From Trichoplusia ni (Eukaryota; Arthropoda; Insecta; Lepidoptera; Noctuidae), in contig NC_039479.1 of assembly GCF_003590095.1 (NCBI RefSeq), positions 1,984,001 to 2,048,000 of the forward strand: a DNA stretch of 64,000 bases. Reading direction: 5' to 3'. Both the position numbers and the translations under genes were made by a program. The notes beneath the pieces were generated by a model. The model was not told where the DNA came from. It was given only the letters and a program-made list of their open reading frames with translations, and ran no database searches. Positions 58,101 to 64,000 of the stretch are shown in pieces (position 1 is the first letter of the stretch; each line of letters starts with the position of its first letter).

Positions 58101-61100
58101 AAATATGGTTAACTTAAAAAGCAATCCAAAAAATTAGGGAACAACGGAAAACACTACGTAAGGCTACCAGGGTGGTGCAAAGCATACAATGTTTTTAGGG
58201 TTCCATCGAATCTGCGGTGTCCATCCGTCTGTCCCTCCATCTGTCACCACTACACATTTTTCTTTATCCTACAGAAAAGGGTCTTGAAGGACTGTAGCAA
58301 CTGACTAGTTTATTTTAGAATCAATAGAGTCACTTCATTCACCAAGTTTTACATTAAATGCTATTGACGAAGAGTTTTTTTTTGGTTCTTAAAAACACAA
58401 CCCCCGCCAAGCTAGCCTCTGATAAATAAAAACCTTTTTGATTCTCCCTTTATGTTAATTATATGATTCATTATGTTTATATACTAATATCTGTGCAATA
58501 TATTAGGTACATATGACTAAGATACATATTTTGAACAACGTCTGGCACTATACACTACGGCCCGTGTTTAAATATTATTGTTTAACTCTAACAGTTATAC
58601 AAATATGTTCTTAGCTTTATTGAAAAGTTGGATCATAATGAGGTTACTATAATTATTATAATTAATATGTTTTGTATACAACATTGTCTGTGGGTTATTG
58701 TAAATTGTTTGACTGCATCAGCCGTTTGGTATAGTTTGATTCTAATGACAATTGACATGTTAAATACTTTACAAGAAAATGCAATAACATTAATCAGAAT
58801 TACCTAAAACAATAACTATTTTTGTTTTATTGTGTAAGTTATTTTGTGGTGTTAGTGGTCATGACCCACTAGTTATTGGTAACTGGTTACTGGTGGCGTG
58901 CCCCCTTTTCCACACGTAGGCTTTAATTCAGCCAATACGTCAAGTGGATTTGGAAGGTTTTCAGTCCAGCCCTTCCAACTCCCTCCAGAAACGCAGAGGA
59001 TTCCTGGTACGTTGGCAGGTCTCTATGATGGACCTCATTGTTTATTGCCATGTCCATGGCACTAACTTGAAAAGATCATGATTTTATACTGTTAACATAA
59101 ATTCCAAAATCGTTCTAATATTTCAAGAGACCCTCTGAACCCCACAAATTTTCTTTACAATATTAGAACAGAATTATATAGATGACAAAATATTAAGTTA
59201 CCAAGATATTTGTCCTCATGTGGTCAGATGCGGAGGCAAGATCGGCCGAAATTATTCGCAAGGCCGCTGTGTCGCAACCACTTATAAATTTCACCTAGAT
59301 TATGTCTGTTCGTTAGCTGTCAACATAGTCTGTACTAAATCCGGTCTTAATACAGAATTGTGTTACAATCGCTTCTGCTATGGTTTGTGATTTTAAGGAG
59401 TCAGACCTGATTGAAAATGTATCATAGTTGAGGAACACTAAAAATTAAAATTAGATAGTAGATCATGTACATACAGCAGTTCTGGCATTATTTGTTAAAG
59501 CGACGTTTTTTTGAAGAGATCCCGACTAGTTTCAGATATCATTGGGATCGGACGTATTAATTACAAGTTCGTGAAACTACAAAATCATTAGAACGTTTTT
59601 TCGCTAGTTTCAGCTCGCGGTATCCCTTATAATCCTAAATACTTATTTCATTAACTTGTTTTTGATGTAAACGTTTTCTATCCTTACCAAACTTTCTTAA
59701 AATCGATTGAGCTTTTTACCGTTAAAGCATAACAGTAAACAGTTCAGATTTAATTAGTTAGGATAATGAATCACTCTGACCATACTCATATTAATTATAC
59801 AGGTCAAGTCTAACAACATATTGAAAATATTTAGACATAGATAACAATTTCTAAGTTCCCTCGTACCTATGAAACACACCACTTATTGGACTCACCGTAT
59901 GATTCGGAGTTAATGACCTTAAACTACATAACATCACCTAAATACCACGAATCACTAACAGTGGCTGCTGCAGTGTTAAATGGAGACGATGCACTCTAAA
60001 GTGTAGAGCCACAATTGCATTAGTCTCGCTTTAAGAAGATGTTGTAGGCCCGCAGTAATCTATGCCTTATTTCTCTAAGTACAAATTCTTGTAACAGGGC
60101 GTAAGTTTATGTACGTTATGAAACGTGACCCGGTTACAGTAACGAGGTTCAAACGCGGGTCAGTCTGAACTCACTTAGCACTTTCGCGCCCTACTCGCTA
60201 TGTGCGAAGATGTCGAGACGAATAAACGTATGAGCAACATCGAGTTGCAAATTGGTGTGGTATTGCTGTCAATGTCAACGGTTAAAAAAGAGTACTTTTT
60301 TTTCGAGCATTAAACCCAGTAATGGAAAATCAAAAGCTCAACATAAAGAAGATAATACGGAAGGAAGTTAATGGTGCCTCGTTGTAAATATGCAGCAGTA
60401 CCAGTACAAGGTTTGCAGAACGCACCAGATTAAAAATTCAAGCAAAGATCTATGCTAAAGACTCCTTTACTGCCTTATGCCTTAAACGTAAACGTCACGT
60501 TTTGGATTGTTGAATAATTTGACCTCAATTATTTTGCAATTGGAATCGTTATCAGCGGATGTTTCCTAGCAGATGTTTGAACCTAATGTGTTAAAACTTA
60601 TGTCAGTTCGTAAGTATCGAAAAGAATTAGGTCTCTGATTGACTAAAGTTATCCTGGGGTTCTTGTGGAAGAAAGATGCGTACGACACTGCTTAGATGAG
60701 CGTCTTTTTTCCATAAATGCAAAGATAACACTTAAGATGCAGTCAGCGCCCTGGTAAACATAACAATAATATTTCACCACTTTCAGTTAATTAAGACCTC
60801 TATACTGAAAGACTAGCCTGTATTGGAACCTAATTCTGTACATTTAACTTAAACGCGCTCTCTCTAATCAAGTTTCTATTGGATATCTCCTGACGCTGCT
60901 TATTAAATAAAATTACCATGAAAATATACAGCAAATCCAGTGTTTTTAGTAAAATAAGCTAAGACACTTAACGGCTAAGAACAGTTACTACTAATTTCGG
61001 AAACAGTTGATTTAATTTTATTTTCAGTATAATTGTTAATATTTCGACGTAACTTTTTTGTATTCTTTAAGAAATCAATGTAGCTGGTTTTTTATACGCC

Positions 61101-62890
61101 TCCTTGTTACTTACAACAAACAAGAAGAAAACACATAAAGACATTATTTAAAGAGGTTGTGATAAGTCGCTCGTGGACCTAATTTAATAAATGAATAAAA
61201 ATCATGTTTTAGTACTACAAAAAAGTCTATACAACCATTGACTTGACCATATTTTACCTGTGAGCCTGATTTGGGGACCTCCCAATGAAAACTGCCCTTA
61301 ATCTAGGTTAGGATCATTTTTAAACTACGTGGGCTGTTATTATTAAAATTGATACTGATGGTCAACTGACTAAAGAGGTAGAAAAAAACAATAAATTATT
61401 GAATTAAGGTCCTATTTTTAAGACCATTTTTCAGATGAACATACCACATGTTATATCATTAACATAAGGCTAATAATTTAATATCATTTTAACATTGTTC
61501 CAAATACTAACTGCTAAGGCTTTCCTGATTGAATAAATGAGGTAGTAAAGTCCTGAAAATGAGTGTCAAGTGGGTTTCACAAACATTCAAGTCATCTCCA
61601 CAAAGATACTACGAAAAAAAGCGCTATACATAGAAAAATAAACCCAAACAAACAGAAAGGTCGTTCAATATAATCCCGCGTCTTTAGCCACTACCATAAG
61701 CATAAAAAACTCGGTCAGTTGGTTTCAATGTCGTTTGTATAATATGCTGTAATCCAGTGAAAAGTGTTGTACATACGTTGCGTCAGAGTTGGACGGGTTC
61801 ATGCGATGTTGACAAGACAATATGGTGACGCGTGACGCGATGACGTATTGAAATGTTTGTGCGACTGCAAATTGTGTATTCAGCTAGTTTAGTGTAGCAA
61901 GTATTGTTCGAAGGGTGGTATAGTTTTTGCTGGTTTAAATTTAAAGATTCGGTGTTTTATTTTAACTTTTCGAGTTATAAGACTAGAAAACAAAATAAAT
62001 AATTTTGTAGCCGCTTTTCGATTCCACTTCTAGCAAAAGCCTCTCTGTTGTAGTTTAAAACTCCAATTCTTCGATACAATATTTTTCTTAGTAGCCATAA
62101 AGGCCCCTTGTGGCCAAGATTTGGCATACAAAATCCTTTTGTTCTATTTAATACTAATTAAAAGGCTATTAATAAACTGCTTCACTTTCGTGGTGTGCCG
62201 TCCCGTCCGGCGTTGCGGTCACCATGCGGCGCGTGCGCAACTTTCTCCTCTTTGTTTGAGGCGTACGAAATTATGCCCAAATGACTTATTGACGTACCTA
62301 ATAGCCACAGAAATACGGCATTCGTTACGGAGTTTTAAGCCATTTTGTCCGAGTACGGAAATAAGAGATTTTTTCGTATACACAACGGATGTCATTTCGA
62401 GTGTCCACTTCATAATTACACATAAAATGTTTCAACAAAAATGTTGGATTTAAATCGTCATGTTAAATAAAAGAAAATACAAAACTATTTTTTTATTATG
62501 TCTACTATAATGTTTTTTTTATAGTTTCGCAATCAAACACAAAAAATCTAGAAACATTACTATATCCACTAGCTCAAAGACGATTTACTATTTAAAAAAT
62601 GAGGAGGTTAAGCAGCCAGATATGAATTGAATAAAATTAATGAAACTACAACTTTAAGATGATCGAAACACGAGATCTTCATTGTATTCCTACGCAAGAA
62701 CCTTGTATGTGTAATATCTACGTAATATTTTGTTCCTACTGTTTCGAGTTATCTTGAATGAACATAATGGTCGGATTTTAGATAAACGCTATGGGAAAAC
62801 GGATGCGGATTTGCATTTGAATGTCATTGTTTTAATGTGCTTCTAATGTAAACGTCTGTTGCGGCAGTTGACGTTTATATTAACATACTA
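52130..62890. other. Long non-coding region with scattered repeats
   Basis: No convincing coding exon on either strand. Contents recognised: a Helitron-like head fragment at about 53640-53720 (attataaacgcgaaagttt); a copy of the element at 57681-57830; a fragment near 58194-58265 rich in ccgtctgtccctccatctgt, typical of another lepidopteran repeat; a diverged relative of the 12305 inverted repeat near 59514; and decayed hairpin-repeat copies near 57880, 59985 and 60660. The rest shows nothing I can name. Confidence 0.5.
57681..57830 (-). repeat. Common lepidopteran repeat (copy 2)
   Basis: Reverse complement of the element at 37668-37845. It contains gttgaggaggtcagataggc and gccgaccccaacatagttgg. 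The best-preserved blocks are the two ends; the middle differs by small indels. Confidence 0.75.
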
Positions 62891-62892
62891 GC

Positions 62893-63070
62893 TGTTACCC
62901 GCGGCCCCGCCCGCTACGTATAAAATGATCCCACGGGAACATAAAATTGGGATGAAAACCTATGTGTTAATTGTTGTTATAAACCATATGTGTACCAAAT
63001 TTAGTCTTAATTCGTGAAAGAGGGAAAAACATCGATACATACAAACTTTCGCTTTTATTAGTAGGTTAAG
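62893..63070 (-). mobile_element. Helitron-like short non-autonomous element
   Basis: Read on the minus strand it starts tactaataaaagcgaaagtt, continues with tttccctctttcacgaatta, and ends gcggggccgcgggtaacagc followed by tagta. The head/tail signature matches other Helitron-like copies in the window. About 180 bp, no coding. Confidence 0.6.
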
Positions 63071-63233
63071 TATGGAAGAGGAAATTATGAATTGATTTTA
63101 TATAGTAAAAGAAATGGTAGCTTGCTGCGACTGGATGCAGAAGGATGCAGAGGGACTATGTCCAGCAGGATCGCGATGGATTATATTTTTATTTAGATTT
63201 AGTCTTCATACATGTGTAGGAGTTACTCCTTCA

Positions 63234-63496
63234 TCTATATCTATACTTCTATACTTAATATATATAGCTGAAGAGTATGTTTGTTTGAACGCGCTAATCT
63301 CAGGAACTACTGGTTCAAATTGAAAAATTCTTTTTGTATTGAATAGACCATTCATCGAGGAAGGTTTTAGGCTATATACCATCACGCTGCGACTAATAGG
63401 AGCGAAGATACAATGGAAAATGTGGAAAAAGCAGGGCAGGTATAAATCATAACTTATATCTTCTACCCACGGGGACGAAGTCGCGGGCAACAGCTA
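63234..63496 (+). mobile_element. Helitron-like non-autonomous element
   Basis: Contains tagctgaagagtatgtttgt and gcgctaatctcaggaactac. It ends with ggggacgaagtcgcgggcaa followed by cagctataac. This is a family repeatedly seen in moth genomes with a Helitron-like 3' end. The open frames overlapping it on both strands are a by-product. Confidence 0.65.
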
Positions 63497-63876
63497 TAAC
63501 ATATTAAGGGTAGTTTGTCAGAGGGAATTAAAATTGATTGTATAAAGGAGGGGTAGGAAGAAAAAGAGGAAGGTGATTATGATGATAAAATTACATTTCT
63601 AATAGACTCCCAGATAGAAATATCATTCGAAGTCTACGTACTTTTGAGAACTTCGCTCTACTTTGTCTGTAAAGTCAGTGGTGATAAGCTGATATGCGAA
63701 AAGACTTCTCGTGTTATAAGTTACAATAGTTGTGTATGAGCTTGTATTGTGTAAACTTAAGACTTTTAACTATTACAAAAAAAAATAAGAAATATTGATC
63801 AGCCGAGCAATTACATCAGTGTCAGTAACATGGACATCATCGAGCCTACTAATGTTTTTTAAAGAAGATTTTGCAG

Positions 63877-63930
63877 TTGTGGAAGGGAGATGCCGCTCTA
63901 CAGCCTATAGAGCGTTGTCCCGCTTGCACA
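63877..63930. repeat. Imperfect hairpin repeat (copy 4)
   Basis: The left arm ttgtggaagggagatgccgc, centre tctacagcctatagagcg and right arm ttgtcccgcttgcaca are arranged as in copies 1-3. It is followed by ccagtaggtcc, resembling the tggtaggtttcc or gtaggccc flank seen at other copies. Confidence 0.65.
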
Positions 63931-64000
63931 TCTGTTCCAGTAGGTCCGTGGCAAATTGACCAGAAAAACAATAAATCACGGTCACTCTCAAATTTTTAAT

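Noticed and set aside
62121..62453. 110-codon frame near 62.1 kb
   Set aside because: No motif, no splice context, opposite-strand open frame of similar size; treated as chance.

Overview
The window looks like nuclear DNA of a moth or butterfly (Lepidoptera). Genes are split into many short exons with GT-AG introns. Introns and spacers are AT-rich and carry tRNA-derived SINEs and Helitron-like repeats of the kind common in lepidopteran genomes. The first gene has the exon architecture known from lepidopteran serpin-1 genes. The species cannot be named from sequence alone.

Layout: (1) 513-12634 (+), a secreted serpin of the serpin-1/antitrypsin type. Seven constant exons (513-4093) encode the body as far as reactive-loop residue P8. 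They are followed by an array of 13 alternative C-terminal cassettes, 11 intact, one frameshifted and one badly degenerate. Each supplies a different reactive-site loop plus the last beta-strands. (2) 13714-15831 (+), TATDN1, a TatD-family metal-dependent nuclease, complete in six exons. (3) 18407-29760 (-), TMEM214, complete in nine coding exons. One intron holds a 1.2-kb internally deleted Helitron with a PIF1-type helicase remnant. (4) 30449-45147 (+), FEM1B, the ankyrin-repeat substrate receptor of a CUL2 ubiquitin ligase, complete in 14 coding exons. It is head-to-head with TMEM214 across about 690 bp. (5) 45148-64000, the FEM1B 3' flank and a long non-coding stretch with Helitron-like copies, a repeated imperfect hairpin and one possible orphan first exon near 51.7-52.0 kb.

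The most remarkable system is the serpin cassette array: one gene able to make about eleven inhibitors with different predicted P1 residues by choosing one cassette. Exon 8 ends one base into the codon for P7, and every cassette enters with the same phase. The P1' serine is kept in ten of eleven intact cassettes while P1 varies (Leu, Pro, Thr, Lys, Glu, Cys, Tyr, Asp). Upstream cassettes mostly carry a splice donor directly after the stop codon; two of the last three have their own AATAAA close by and the third lacks a donor. This suggests two different ways of ending the transcript. An 82-nt perfect identity between a broken and an intact cassette points to recent gene conversion or duplication.

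The other three genes look like conserved single-copy housekeeping or regulatory genes with no evident functional link to the serpin.
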